Assembly (NCBI GenBank): GCA_900555715.1
Contig: USMC01000009.1
Span: 1-64,000 of the forward strand
Direction: 5' to 3'
Origin: an uncultured Porphyromonadaceae bacterium
Lineage (GTDB): Bacteria; Bacteroidota; Bacteroidia; Bacteroidales; Muribaculaceae
Length of the DNA: 64,000 bases
A program made the translations under genes and the position numbers. Shown here piece by piece: positions 43,761-52,725 of this stretch. The notes beneath the pieces were generated by a model. The model was not told where the DNA came from, did not search any database, and was given only the letters and a program-made list of their open reading frames with translations. How positions within the stretch are numbered: the first letter of the stretch is position 1; every line of letters begins with the position of its first letter.

Positions 43761-44798
43761 TCACCACATCGGAGCGAAACCGGGAGTCTTCTGGAGATAT
43801 TTGTCCGCACAGCCAAGTACGTCGCCGTATTTGCTCATGTCGAGTTTCAGAATGGGAGCGCCGACGTTGGTACGCAGCATACCGAGATCAATATAAAGGA
43901 AGCCCTGCGAAGTAGCCTGACGGAAGTAGTAACGTCCCTTGGTTGCATCGCTTATCGACGTCCATTGTGTACTCGAAACATTCGGCTCGCCTTCGATTTT
44001 ATATCCATAAGGAACGCTCACTGTGCCCATTATGCTCGACAAAGCTCCGAAAGCCTTGTGATAGTCGAAATCGGTCGGGACACTGTGAATAAAGAAACTT
44101 GCGCGGGCATATCTGTCGGAGCTGCGTACTGTGCCCGGAAGCATGTTCGCGCCACCCACCTTTTCCCAGTAGCTGTTGATGGCATCCATCTGTTTTTGGG
44201 GCGGATCGTTGGTAAGAACCTGAAGTTCCTTCCCTTTGTAGGTATTCATCACACCATTCTCATATTCGATGACAAGAGTCATTCCGGTAGCGTCTGTCAG
44301 TGCCCAGTGCAGTGTCGATACGGTACCGCCGTCGAACGTTTTGCCGAAAATTGCAAACTGATTATTGTTCAGCCAGGTGTCAACCTCTTCTACCGTCGCG
44401 AAGTTGTCCAGGAAAAAGCTCACAAGCATTGCCAGACTGACGACAGGAGTACTGCCGCTACCCGTTGATTCTTTATAGATTGTTCCTTTGCAGAACAGTC
44501 CGTTCATCACAAGCCCCTTGTCGTTCATTCCTTCAGTCACTCCGCCGTCATAGCCTACCGCTACGACTGAAGCATAAAGCGATTTCCATTTAAGACAAGG
44601 TTCCGACGGCATACTTGTCTTCTCGATACCTTGCGGATAGACATATATGTTGGTGGGAATTGGCGTCTTCCAGTCCAGAGTCCTTCCAACCATGACGATA
44701 CCTTCGTCGCCAAGATATACTACGCGGGAGCAAGCCTCCGACTGCGGTCGTACCAGCAGCAAGGCTAATGCCATAAGGCATAATCTGAATACTTTCAT
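43761..44798 (-). CDS. Secreted choloylglycine hydrolase family enzyme (bile salt hydrolase / penicillin V acylase type)
   Basis: 345 aa. N-terminal-nucleophile amidase. Signal peptide residues 1-22, and Cys23 directly follows it (SEA|CSRVVYLG), so signal cleavage would expose the catalytic cysteine. Arg39 and Asp42 in GRTLDW keep the spacing of Arg18 and Asp21 relative to Cys2 in bile salt hydrolases. NDKGLVMNGLF and WALTDATGMTLVIEY continue the family pattern. I start at ATG 44796-44798; the longer frame hides the signal peptide. Likely periplasmic; substrates could be conjugated bile acids, penicillin V or N-acyl amides. An intergenic nested inverted repeat precedes it. Confidence 0.85.
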   Translation of the reverse strand: MKVFRLCLMALALLLVRPQSEACSRVVYLGDEGIVMVGRTLDWKTPIPTNIYVYPQGIEKTSMPSEPCLKWKSLYASVVAVGYDGGVTEGMNDKGLVMNGLFCKGTIYKESTGSGSTPVVSLAMLVSFFLDNFATVEEVDTWLNNNQFAIFGKTFDGGTVSTLHWALTDATGMTLVIEYENGVMNTYKGKELQVLTNDPPQKQMDAINSYWEKVGGANMLPGTVRSSDRYARASFFIHSVPTDFDYHKAFGALSSIMGTVSVPYGYKIEGEPNVSSTQWTSISDATKGRYYFRQATSQGFLYIDLGMLRTNVGAPILKLDMSKYGDVLGCADKYLQKTPGFAPMW

Positions 44799-44864
44799 AA
44801 TACTGAATACTGATATAGAAACGTTTATAATAAAACGTCTGCACAGGCACAGGTGTTCAGTATT
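44799..44864. repeat. Nested inverted repeats between the MBOAT and hydrolase genes
   Basis: Outer 9-bp perfect repeat AATACTGAA (44799-44807) / TTCAGTATT (44856-44864). Inner 6-bp repeat ACGTTT (44821-44826) / AAACGT (44833-44838) around ATAATA. The two are nearly concentric and fill the whole intergenic gap, touching both the MBOAT stop and the hydrolase start. Confidence 0.6.
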
Positions 44865-46326
44865 GCAGATAAATGAATGGTACGAGTTCGCTCTGACGCG
44901 ACTGAACAACAATGAAAAGCACCAGCGCGAGAAGGACTGCCTGCCAGACAACCGAAAGACCAGTGTAGGCATTCATCGTGCCTGTTGTCCATTGTTTCGG
45001 CGTCATCTGGGCAAGATAGCCGGACAAGGCTGCTACCACTATCATCGTATATGCTCCGATAAACTGAGGAGCAACGTCAAGATGGAATTCTGTGAAAATC
45101 TGAACAAAAATATTCCGGGCAGTTTCAAGATCGGGAGAGCGGAATAAAGTGAAGCCGAAAACAACAAGCATAAACGTTACGGCAATGTTGAGCGCACGCA
45201 CTTCAGGTCGTTTTCTCATAGATGCAGGAATAGGCGAGAACGGCTTCAGTGCCTTGTGGAGGATAAGCAGCAGCCCGTGATATGCTCCCCAGAGAAGATA
45301 CATCCATGAAGCTCCATGCCACAGACCGCCGATTACCATTGTTGCAAAAAGATTCATGCGGGCCCTGAATTTTCCGCATCGGTTGCCTCCTAAGGGAATA
45401 TATATATAGTCGCGGAGCCATGTCGACAGAGATATATGCCAGCGCCGCCACAGCTCCGTCGGACTCTGCGACTTGAAAGGCGCCGCAAAATTTTCTTTGA
45501 ATCTGTATCCGAGCAGCAGCGCGAGTCCTATCGCCATGTCGGAATAGCCGGAAAAATCGCAGTAGAGCTGAATGGTGAATCCGATACATCCGAGAAGGTT
45601 TTCAAAGCCGGAGTACAGCAGCGGATTGTCGAATATGCGGTCTACAAAGTTGCCGCTGATATAGTCGGCGATAACCACTTTCTTCACCAGTCCGGTCATA
45701 ATCATAAACAGCCCTTCCGACATCATCTGCGGCGTTGCCATGCTGCTCTCCTTTATCTGCGGCAGCATGTCTTTAGCCCTTACCACAGGTCCTGCGAGCA
45801 AGGGCGGAAAGAATGTCAGAAAAAAGGCATAGTCGAGAAAACTGTCCGCCGGAGCAAGCTGACCGCGGTAGATGTCCACCATATAACTGATGGAGCGGAA
45901 TGTAAAAAACGATATTCCGGCGGGAAGAATTACATCAATGGGGTCGAAATGCGTGCTGACTATGCTTGCCAGCGCATCTGCCAGCAGGTTGAAATATTTG
46001 AAATAGATCAGCATTCCGACATTTACAATCACACTTGCAGCGACGATGAGTTTTCTTCTCACGTCCGTTTGTGCCCGTCCGAGCATTCTGCCGAGAAAGA
46101 AATCACTGCAGCACACTCCGCACAGTATCAGCACGCACCAAGAGCTCGATTTATAATAGAAATAAAGCGAGAATGCAATGACAAGCAGCATTTTCAGCTT
46201 CCTGTGATTTTTTACGCACTGATAGCAAAGAAGGAAAAGAGAAAACAGAATGAGAAACAGACCCGAATTGAAAAGCATAGGGCTTTTCGGGTCGTAGGCG
46301 AGGAGATCTATGAGACGGTCGTACAT
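44857..46326 (-). CDS. MBOAT-family membrane O-acyltransferase (AlgI/DltB-like)
   Basis: 489 aa with around ten membrane helices. Transfers acyl groups to envelope sugars or polymers in relatives such as AlgI and DltB. The catalytic His is in MVIGGLWHGASWMYLLWG. The FRSISYMVDIYRGQL and FFPPLLAGPVVRAKDMLPQ blocks, and YIPLGGNRCGK, are typical AlgI-group signatures. No DltD/AlgJ-like partner gene is next to it; the neighbours are a HEAT-like protein (3-nt gap upstream) and the secreted hydrolase. Acceptor unknown. Confidence 0.9.
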   Translation of the reverse strand: MYDRLIDLLAYDPKSPMLFNSGLFLILFSLFLLCYQCVKNHRKLKMLLVIAFSLYFYYKSSSWCVLILCGVCCSDFFLGRMLGRAQTDVRRKLIVAASVIVNVGMLIYFKYFNLLADALASIVSTHFDPIDVILPAGISFFTFRSISYMVDIYRGQLAPADSFLDYAFFLTFFPPLLAGPVVRAKDMLPQIKESSMATPQMMSEGLFMIMTGLVKKVVIADYISGNFVDRIFDNPLLYSGFENLLGCIGFTIQLYCDFSGYSDMAIGLALLLGYRFKENFAAPFKSQSPTELWRRWHISLSTWLRDYIYIPLGGNRCGKFRARMNLFATMVIGGLWHGASWMYLLWGAYHGLLLILHKALKPFSPIPASMRKRPEVRALNIAVTFMLVVFGFTLFRSPDLETARNIFVQIFTEFHLDVAPQFIGAYTMIVVAALSGYLAQMTPKQWTTGTMNAYTGLSVVWQAVLLALVLFIVVQSRQSELVPFIYLQY

Positions 46327-46329
46327 TGT

Positions 46330-46890
46330 TTATATTTCTTCGAGACGCTCTCCGATCTGGCGGCAGATGGCTTTGGTAAAACGTCCGTCGCACGCAGACA
46401 ACAGTTGCGATATCTTACGTGCTATACCGGCATCGGAGTAAAAAAGATTCAGAGCAAGACGACCGGCTGTATAACATCTCATATCGTCTGTAGGGTCTGA
46501 TGTGAGTTCTTCGGCAAGCTCAGGCGCATACGGGAGGTGCCGGAGCAGACGATGACAGAGCACATCGGCAATTTCCGGCGCCGGTATTGCGGAAGTCCAT
46601 CTCAGTGCATCGTCCATGGAAAAACTGTCGGCGGGCATCAGCATCGGAGCAAGGAGCATACTTTCGCGTGTGGTGCTGTTCGCCCACAGTTCTTCTGCCA
46701 GATCGCGGTTTTTGCCTGTCATTTCAGCTGTTTCGGCAAGCTGCGGGATGTTCAGCCCGAAAATGAAGCGGAAAGGACTGCCAGCCTGACGGAGTGTGTC
46801 GGCGATAATGCCGTTGCGCATAGCGAAGAAATGCCTTTTCACAGCCTGCATAGGGCGGTAGGCTTTCCCTGAGATTTGCTCTTCTGTCAT
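46330..46890 (-). CDS. Small helical protein, possibly AlkD/HEAT-like
   Basis: 186 aa, all helical, no signal peptide. Segments such as DLAEELWANSTTRESMLLA and LAEELTSDPTDDMRCYTAGR resemble the HEAT-like repeats of DNA alkylation repair (AlkD-type) proteins, where a short helix pair precedes LxLWxSxxxExRxLA. The typical full length is about 220-235 aa, and I cannot identify the catalytic Asp/Trp with certainty. So: HEAT-like protein, AlkD relationship tentative. The gene lies 3 nt before the MBOAT gene and diverges from clpP. Confidence 0.55.
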   Translation of the reverse strand: MTEEQISGKAYRPMQAVKRHFFAMRNGIIADTLRQAGSPFRFIFGLNIPQLAETAEMTGKNRDLAEELWANSTTRESMLLAPMLMPADSFSMDDALRWTSAIPAPEIADVLCHRLLRHLPYAPELAEELTSDPTDDMRCYTAGRLALNLFYSDAGIARKISQLLSACDGRFTKAICRQIGERLEEI

Positions 46891-46919
46891 GATAGTTTGT
46901 CATTCTTGTTTGAGGACTG

Positions 46920-46927
46920 CAAAGATA
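46920..46927 (-). promoter_or_regulatory. Possible -7 element for the HEAT-like/MBOAT genes
   Basis: TATCTTTG on the minus strand (46927-46920), 30 nt before the ATG; -33 not evident. Confidence 0.35.
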
Positions 46928-46966
46928 ACGCTTCTTTTATTTTTTTTGCTTCTGTCGTCTGAAAAA

Positions 46967-46998
46967 TTTGTAGGTGTCAGAAAAAATGTTTAATTTTG
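46967..46998 (+). promoter_or_regulatory. Strong promoter for clpP-clpX
   Basis: -33 TTTG (46967-46970), 20-nt spacer, -7 TAATTTTG (46991-46998), full consensus. Because it covers the in-frame ATG at 46974, translation should begin at ATG 47049, with a leader of about 44 nt. Confidence 0.7.
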
Positions 46999-47048
46999 AA
47001 GTAGAAATATGCGGCACACCTGCCGCACCGTCAAAAGGAATTATTATT

Positions 47049-47741
47049 ATGAACAATACAGATTTTAGAAATTATGCCGTTCATCATCGTGGAATGAACG
47101 GTCTTGCGCTGGACCAGTATACCGCAATGGTAAATTCTACAGCTCCGGTCGCTTCCTACATCAATCCCACCATCATTGAAGAGCGTCAGCTCAACGTTGC
47201 GCAGATGGACGTTTTCTCGCGCCTTATGATGGACCGCGTGATTTTCCTCGGTACAGAGGTCAACGACTACACCGCCAATGTCATTCAGGCACAGTTGCTC
47301 TACCTCGACAGCACCGATCCCGGCAAGGACATATCCATATATATCAATTCTCCCGGCGGATCCGTATATGCCGGTCTCGGCATATACGACACCATGCAGT
47401 ATGTTGCGTCGGACGTTTCCACTCTTTGCACAGGTATGGCTGCATCGATGGCGGCTGTTCTCCTTGTGGCAGGTCAGAACGGCAAACGCTTCGCTCTGCG
47501 TCATTCGCGCGTGATGATACATCAGCCCATGGGCGGCGCGCAGGGACAGGCTTCCGATATAGAAATCACGGCACGGGAAATCAAGAAACTCAAAGACGAA
47601 CTCTATCATATTATTGCCGATCATTCCGGACAGCCCTTCGACAAAGTTGAAAAAGATTCCGACCGAGACTACTGGATGACTTCTCAGGAAGCTCTCGATT
47701 ATGGCATGATAGACCGTATTCTCGTTAAAGCCAAGAAGTAA
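47049..47741 (+). CDS. clpP: ATP-dependent Clp protease proteolytic subunit
   Basis: 230 aa. Serine protease that forms tetradecamers with ClpX. Catalytic Ser133 in CTGMAASMAAVLL, His158 in RVMIHQPMGG, with the later Asp in DRDYWMTSQEALDYG context. The N-terminus has a ~25-residue extension before INPTIIEERQ, likely a propeptide or family extension. An in-frame start at 46974 lies in the promoter and is rejected. clpX starts 4 nt later. Confidence 0.97.
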   Translation: MNNTDFRNYAVHHRGMNGLALDQYTAMVNSTAPVASYINPTIIEERQLNVAQMDVFSRLMMDRVIFLGTEVNDYTANVIQAQLLYLDSTDPGKDISIYINSPGGSVYAGLGIYDTMQYVASDVSTLCTGMAASMAAVLLVAGQNGKRFALRHSRVMIHQPMGGAQGQASDIEITAREIKKLKDELYHIIADHSGQPFDKVEKDSDRDYWMTSQEALDYGMIDRILVKAKK

Positions 47742-47745
47742 TCTT

Positions 47746-49053
47746 ATGGCTAAGAAAAAGAATCCGCATGAACTGCGGTGTATCTACTGCGGCCGCACAG
47801 AGGCAGAAGGCGCTTCGATACTGCCCTCCTCTGATATGGAGACCGGCGTATGTGTCGACTGTATCGAGATGGCTGCAGGGATGCTGGGACTCGCGTCTGC
47901 CGACAGCAATGAGACAGAAGATACAGCACGCCGTGCCCGCGCCAAATATCATGCAGATAACCCGGGCAAGGCTGCCGCTCCAGTCGCCAAGCACAAGGAA
48001 GTTCCCAAGCCGGCTGAGATAAAAGCGTTTCTCGACCAATATATAATCGGTCAGGATCAGGCTAAGCGCTATCTGTCTGTAGCAGTGTACAATCACTACA
48101 AACGCCTCGACCAGCCCGAAGATCCTGACGGTGTAGAAATCGAGAAAAGTAATATCATAATGGTCGGTCCTACGGGTACCGGCAAGACACTCATCGCGCG
48201 CACGATAGCCAAACAACTCGACGTACCTTTTACGATAGTAGACGCCACAGTGCTCACACAGGCGGGATATGTAGGCGAAGACATCGAAAGTCTGCTTACG
48301 CGCCTGCTCCAGGCTGCTGACTATGACGTGAAACGTGCAGAGCGCGGCATCGTTTTCATTGACGAAATAGATAAGATTGCCCGCAAAGGCGACAATCCGT
48401 CCATCACACGAGACGTCGGCGGTGAAGGTGTGCAGCAAGGTCTTCTTAAACTTCTCGAAGGTTCTGTCGTGAACGTGCCGCCGCAGGGCGGACGTAAGCA
48501 CCCCGAACAGCCGATGATTGCAGTCGACACAAAGAACATACTCTTTATCTGCGGAGGCGCTTTCGAAGGAATCGAGCAGGCGATAGCTCACCGTCTGAAT
48601 TCGAGTTTTGTCGGTTTCTCCACCGACAGCAGCAACAGACGGGTGGAACGCGACAACCTCATGCAGCATGTTGCACCGCAGGATCTGCGAACATTCGGAC
48701 TTATTCCTGAAATTATCGGACGTCTGCCCATTCTTACGCACCTTCTCCCGCTCGACCGCGATGCGTTGCGCAACATCCTCACAGAACCAAAAAATGCGAT
48801 AACAAAACAATACGAGAAACTCTTCGCTATGGACGGCGTCAAGCTCGTCTTCCTGCCGGAAGCACTCGACTTCATCGTGGACAAGGCAATCGAGTATAAA
48901 CTCGGCGCCCGTGGTCTGCGCTCTATAGTAGAGACCATCATGATGAACGCGATGTTCGACCTGCCGTCGAAAAAAACAGATAAGTTCGAGGTGACAGCCG
49001 ACTACTGCAGCTATCAGCTTGAAGCCGCTCATTTCGACGCAAAAGCCGTTTAA
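47746..49053 (+). CDS. clpX: ATP-dependent Clp protease ATPase subunit ClpX
   Basis: 435 aa. Unfoldase that feeds ClpP. N-terminal zinc-binding domain with C12, C15, C36 and C39 (CIYCGRT, CVDC), a Pro/Ala-rich linker, AAA+ domain with Walker A VGPTGTGKTLIA, Walker B IVFIDEIDKIA, and the family blocks TQAGYVGEDIE and EFIGRLPI-like (EIIGRLPILTHL). The C-terminus YKLGARGLRSIVE is the sensor-2 region. Full length. Operon with clpP, then recQ after 39 nt. Confidence 0.97.
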   Translation: MAKKKNPHELRCIYCGRTEAEGASILPSSDMETGVCVDCIEMAAGMLGLASADSNETEDTARRARAKYHADNPGKAAAPVAKHKEVPKPAEIKAFLDQYIIGQDQAKRYLSVAVYNHYKRLDQPEDPDGVEIEKSNIIMVGPTGTGKTLIARTIAKQLDVPFTIVDATVLTQAGYVGEDIESLLTRLLQAADYDVKRAERGIVFIDEIDKIARKGDNPSITRDVGGEGVQQGLLKLLEGSVVNVPPQGGRKHPEQPMIAVDTKNILFICGGAFEGIEQAIAHRLNSSFVGFSTDSSNRRVERDNLMQHVAPQDLRTFGLIPEIIGRLPILTHLLPLDRDALRNILTEPKNAITKQYEKLFAMDGVKLVFLPEALDFIVDKAIEYKLGARGLRSIVETIMMNAMFDLPSKKTDKFEVTADYCSYQLEAAHFDAKAV

Positions 49054-49092
49054 AAATACAGTAACAGAATCATTATCACCAAATCATTACCA

Positions 49093-51282
49093 ATGGCAAC
49101 AGTAGCAGACATCCTGACAGAAGCCCTCAAAGAACACTTTGGATTCGACACATTCAAAGGAAACCAGAAGGCTATAATGCTCAGTCTCCTTTCGGGGAAG
49201 GATACATTCGTCATAATGCCCACAGGAGGAGGTAAATCACTTTGCTATCAATTGCCTTCGCTCATAAGCGAAGGCACTGCCATCGTCATCTCTCCGCTTA
49301 TAGCGCTGATGAAGAATCAGGTTGACGCAATGCGCAATTTCAGCGAAAGCGACAGCGTTGCGCACTTCCTCAACTCATCGCTTACAAAAGGCGCTATCGA
49401 CCAGGTGAAAAACGATATCGTTACCGGACGTACAAAGCTCCTCTATGTTGCACCGGAATCGCTTACAAAGGAGGAGAACATAGAGTTTCTTAAAACCGTT
49501 CCCATATCTTTCTATGCCGTCGACGAAGCTCACTGTATTTCTGAATGGGGTCATGATTTCCGTCCCGAATACAGACGCATACGTCCTATCATCAATGAAA
49601 TAGGACCTCGTCCCGTCATAGCGCTTACTGCAACGGCGACGCCCAAAGTTCAGCACGACATCATCAAGAATCTCGCGATGAACGACGCCGCCATTTTCAA
49701 GTCATCGTTCAACAGGCCGAATCTCTACTACGAGATAAGACCCAAAACTGCGAATACCGACAAAGACATCATACGCTTCATCAAGCAGCGTCCGTCGAAG
49801 TCCGGTATCATATACTGCCTTAGCCGCCGCAAAGTGGAGGAACTTGCCGAACTGTTGCGTGTCAACAACATCAAGGCAATGCCTTACCATGCCGGTATGG
49901 ATCCCGCTACCCGCTCTGCGAACCAGGATGCCTTCCTGCTCGAAGAAGTCGACATTATTGTAGCCACTATAGCCTTCGGAATGGGCATCGACAAACCCGA
50001 TGTACGCTTCGTCATTCACTACGACATGCCCAAATCGCTCGAAGGATATTATCAGGAAACCGGACGAAGCGGCCGCGACGGAGGCGAAGGCATCTGCCTC
50101 ACCTTCTATTCCCGCAAGGACCTTCAGAAAATGGAGAAGTTCATGCAGGGCAAGCCGCTGACCGAGCAAGAGATAGGCAAGCAGCTTCTCGCCGAAACTG
50201 CTGCCTATGCCGAGTCGTCGCTATGCCGGCGGCGCACGCTGATGCACTATTTCGGCGAAAACTATGACAATGAAAATTGTGGTAACTGCGACAACTGTCT
50301 TAATCCTAAAAAGAAAGTGGAAGCACAAGATGATTTGTCCGCAGCACTTGAAACAATTGCTGCTCTTAAAGAAAAATTCAAAACCGAACACGTTGTCGAT
50401 GTGATGCTTGGCAGAGCGTCGAGCGATGTAAGGTCCTACCATCATGATGAACTTGAGGTCTTCGGATGCTGCGAAGGTGAAACCCCGAAGTTCCTCAATA
50501 CTGTCATTCAGCAGGCCATCATTGCCGGATTCATTGAAAAAGGCATTGAAAACTACGGTATACTGCGCCTGACGAAACAAGGAAAAGATTTTATCAAAAA
50601 CCCTCATTCATTCAAAATTGTTGAAGACGGCGAATATGTCGATGATATCATCGACGATGAGATAATGCCGAACAGCTCCGCCGCATGTGCCGCCGATCCG
50701 GAACTCTACTCTATTCTGAATGCGCTCAGGCGCAAGATCGCAGCCGACAATAAGCTGCCGCCATACGTCATTTTCCAGGATCCGTCGCTCGATGCCATGG
50801 CGACCACCTACCCAATCACGCTTGACGAACTTTCCAAGATACCCGGCGTAGGCGCTGGAAAAGCAAAGAGATATGGAGCGGAATTCGTAAAAGTTATCCG
50901 TGCATACGTAGAAGAAAACGAAATCGAGCGCCCCGAGGACATGCGCGTCCGCACCATTGCCAGCAAGAGCAAGCTCAAGGTAGCTGTCGTGCAGGCAATC
51001 GACCGCAAAATCAATCTTGAAGAAGTAGCGGAAGCAAACAGCATTGACTTCGAAACTCTCCTTGACGAGATTGAAAGCATTGTTAATTCCGGCACACGCA
51101 TCAACATATCATATTACATCAACGACATCATCGACTCCGAAGATCAGGATGAAGTGTTCGACTATTTCCGCACAAGCACGTCGGACGACCTTTCGGCAGC
51201 ATATAAGGAGCTGTGTCCTACATATTCCGAAAACGAGATACGTCTTATGAGGATTAAGTTCCTGTCGGAAATGGGTAATTGA
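49093..51282 (+). CDS. recQ: ATP-dependent DNA helicase RecQ
   Basis: 729 aa 3'-5' helicase in recombinational repair. Motif I MPTGGGKSLCYQLP, DEAH box AVDEAHCISEWGHDFRP, motif III ALTATATP, motif VI QETGRSGRDG. Zinc-binding site CRRRTLMHYFGE with CGNCDNC, then winged helix and an HRDC domain (LPPYVIFQDPSLDAMA). The C-terminal ~100 residues after HRDC (SKSKLKVAVVQAIDRKINLE) extend beyond E. coli RecQ (609 aa) and look like a further helical domain seen in longer RecQ proteins. Partner topoisomerase III is encoded at 29-31 kb. Confidence 0.96.
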   Translation: MATVADILTEALKEHFGFDTFKGNQKAIMLSLLSGKDTFVIMPTGGGKSLCYQLPSLISEGTAIVISPLIALMKNQVDAMRNFSESDSVAHFLNSSLTKGAIDQVKNDIVTGRTKLLYVAPESLTKEENIEFLKTVPISFYAVDEAHCISEWGHDFRPEYRRIRPIINEIGPRPVIALTATATPKVQHDIIKNLAMNDAAIFKSSFNRPNLYYEIRPKTANTDKDIIRFIKQRPSKSGIIYCLSRRKVEELAELLRVNNIKAMPYHAGMDPATRSANQDAFLLEEVDIIVATIAFGMGIDKPDVRFVIHYDMPKSLEGYYQETGRSGRDGGEGICLTFYSRKDLQKMEKFMQGKPLTEQEIGKQLLAETAAYAESSLCRRRTLMHYFGENYDNENCGNCDNCLNPKKKVEAQDDLSAALETIAALKEKFKTEHVVDVMLGRASSDVRSYHHDELEVFGCCEGETPKFLNTVIQQAIIAGFIEKGIENYGILRLTKQGKDFIKNPHSFKIVEDGEYVDDIIDDEIMPNSSAACAADPELYSILNALRRKIAADNKLPPYVIFQDPSLDAMATTYPITLDELSKIPGVGAGKAKRYGAEFVKVIRAYVEENEIERPEDMRVRTIASKSKLKVAVVQAIDRKINLEEVAEANSIDFETLLDEIESIVNSGTRINISYYINDIIDSEDQDEVFDYFRTSTSDDLSAAYKELCPTYSENEIRLMRIKFLSEMGN

Positions 51283-51288
51283 AACAAG

Positions 51289-52725
51289 ATGGAAAGCGCA
51301 TTGAACGATTTATTTGTCGCCGTCAGAGGGAAAGCGCCCCTGGCGGTGACCGAACTGCCTTCCTCTGGCTCGAACCGCCGCTATTTCCGGCTTTCAGGAG
51401 CAGAAGAAGGCGATAGTCTTATAGGTGTCGTCGGCACATCGAAGGAGGAAAACAGCGCGTTCATATACATGTCGCGTCATTTCCATGAAAAAGGTCTTCC
51501 CGTTCCCGAAGTGCTTGCAGTTTCGCCAGACGGCATGTCCTACGTGCAGACCGACCTCGGCGACACTCTGCTTTTCCAGTCTATTGAAAAAGGCAGGCTT
51601 ACGCGCTCATTTTCATCCGAAGAAAAGGAACTGCTGAGCAGAACGATAAGACGTCTTCCCGATATCCAGTTCGCCGGAGCGCAGGGAATGGATTTCTCGG
51701 TATGCTATCCTGTGGAGTCCTTCGACGAGCGCTCTATAATGTGGGACCTCAACTATTTCAAGTACTGTTTCCTCAAGGCGACAGGTATTGACTTTTCTGA
51801 AGTGCGGCTCGAAGACGATTTTCAGGCGATGGCGAAAGTGCTCATGCGCAGCGATACCGATACATTCATGTACCGTGATTTTCAGAGCCGCAACGTGATG
51901 ATACGCAACGGGGAACCATGGTTCATTGATTTTCAGGGAGGTCGACGCGGACCTTTCTATTACGATGTGGCGTCTTTCCTCTGGCAGGCGAAAGCGAATC
52001 TTCCCGAAAGTCTGAGGGAAGAACTGCTCATGGAATATCTTGAAGCTGTCAACCGCTACATTCCGATAGGAAAAGAAGAATTCAAATCTCAGCTGCGTCA
52101 TTTCGTGCTGTTCCGGACACTTCAGGTACTTGGCGCTTATGGTTTCCGCGGCTACTTTGAGAAGAAGCCTCATTTCATGCAGAGCGTGCCGTATGCCATA
52201 GAGAATCTCCGGAATCTCCTTGTCGAACCCTATTCGGAATATCCATATCTGAATGAACTGCTGAACAGGCTGGTTAATCTGAAACAGTTCACCGATGCGC
52301 TCGACAAGAAAACGCTAACAGTGCGTGTGATGAGCTTCGCATATAAAAAAGGAATACCGAACGACCCGTCAGGCAATGGCGGAGGTTTTGTATTCGATTG
52401 CCGTGCCATAAACAACCCGGGAAAATATGAGCGCTATAAACCGTTTACAGGGCTCGACCGCCAGGTGATCGACTTTCTTGAGAACGACGGGGAAGTGACG
52501 GTTTTTCTCGAGCATTGCCATGCTCTTGTCGATGCAGCTATCGAACGGTATATCGAACGGGGATTCACGAATCTGATGATATCATACGGCTGCACCGGCG
52601 GTCAGCACAGGTCGGTATACTGCGCACAGCATACCGCCGAACATATCGCCGCTAAGTTCAAGGCAAAAGTTGAGCTTGTTCATCGCGAACAGAATATAGA
52701 GCAGACGTTTCCAGTGAAGAGATGA
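51289..52725 (+). CDS. amgK: AmgK-like sugar kinase fused to a RapZ C-terminal domain
   Basis: 478 aa, two domains. Residues ~18-290 are an aminoglycoside-phosphotransferase (APH) fold with catalytic Asp197 in MYRDFQSRNVM and metal-binding Asp214 in WFIDFQGGRRGP, as in AmgK, which phosphorylates the anomeric carbon of MurNAc/GlcNAc. Residues ~345-470 match the C-terminal domain of RapZ: VRVMSFAYKKGIP, VFDCRAINNPG, TGLDRQVIDFL, and the highly conserved YGCTGGQHRSVYCA (434-447). In enterobacterial RapZ that domain binds glucosamine-6-phosphate and small RNAs. The P-loop N-domain of RapZ is absent. The next gene overlaps by 4 nt and is MurU-like, which supports MurNAc recycling. Confidence 0.8.
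   Translation: MESALNDLFVAVRGKAPLAVTELPSSGSNRRYFRLSGAEEGDSLIGVVGTSKEENSAFIYMSRHFHEKGLPVPEVLAVSPDGMSYVQTDLGDTLLFQSIEKGRLTRSFSSEEKELLSRTIRRLPDIQFAGAQGMDFSVCYPVESFDERSIMWDLNYFKYCFLKATGIDFSEVRLEDDFQAMAKVLMRSDTDTFMYRDFQSRNVMIRNGEPWFIDFQGGRRGPFYYDVASFLWQAKANLPESLREELLMEYLEAVNRYIPIGKEEFKSQLRHFVLFRTLQVLGAYGFRGYFEKKPHFMQSVPYAIENLRNLLVEPYSEYPYLNELLNRLVNLKQFTDALDKKTLTVRVMSFAYKKGIPNDPSGNGGGFVFDCRAINNPGKYERYKPFTGLDRQVIDFLENDGEVTVFLEHCHALVDAAIERYIERGFTNLMISYGCTGGQHRSVYCAQHTAEHIAAKFKAKVELVHREQNIEQTFPVKR

Noticed and set aside
47725..49032. 435-codon minus-strand frame opposite clpX
   Set aside because: Shadow of clpX, nearly the same limits, no family features.
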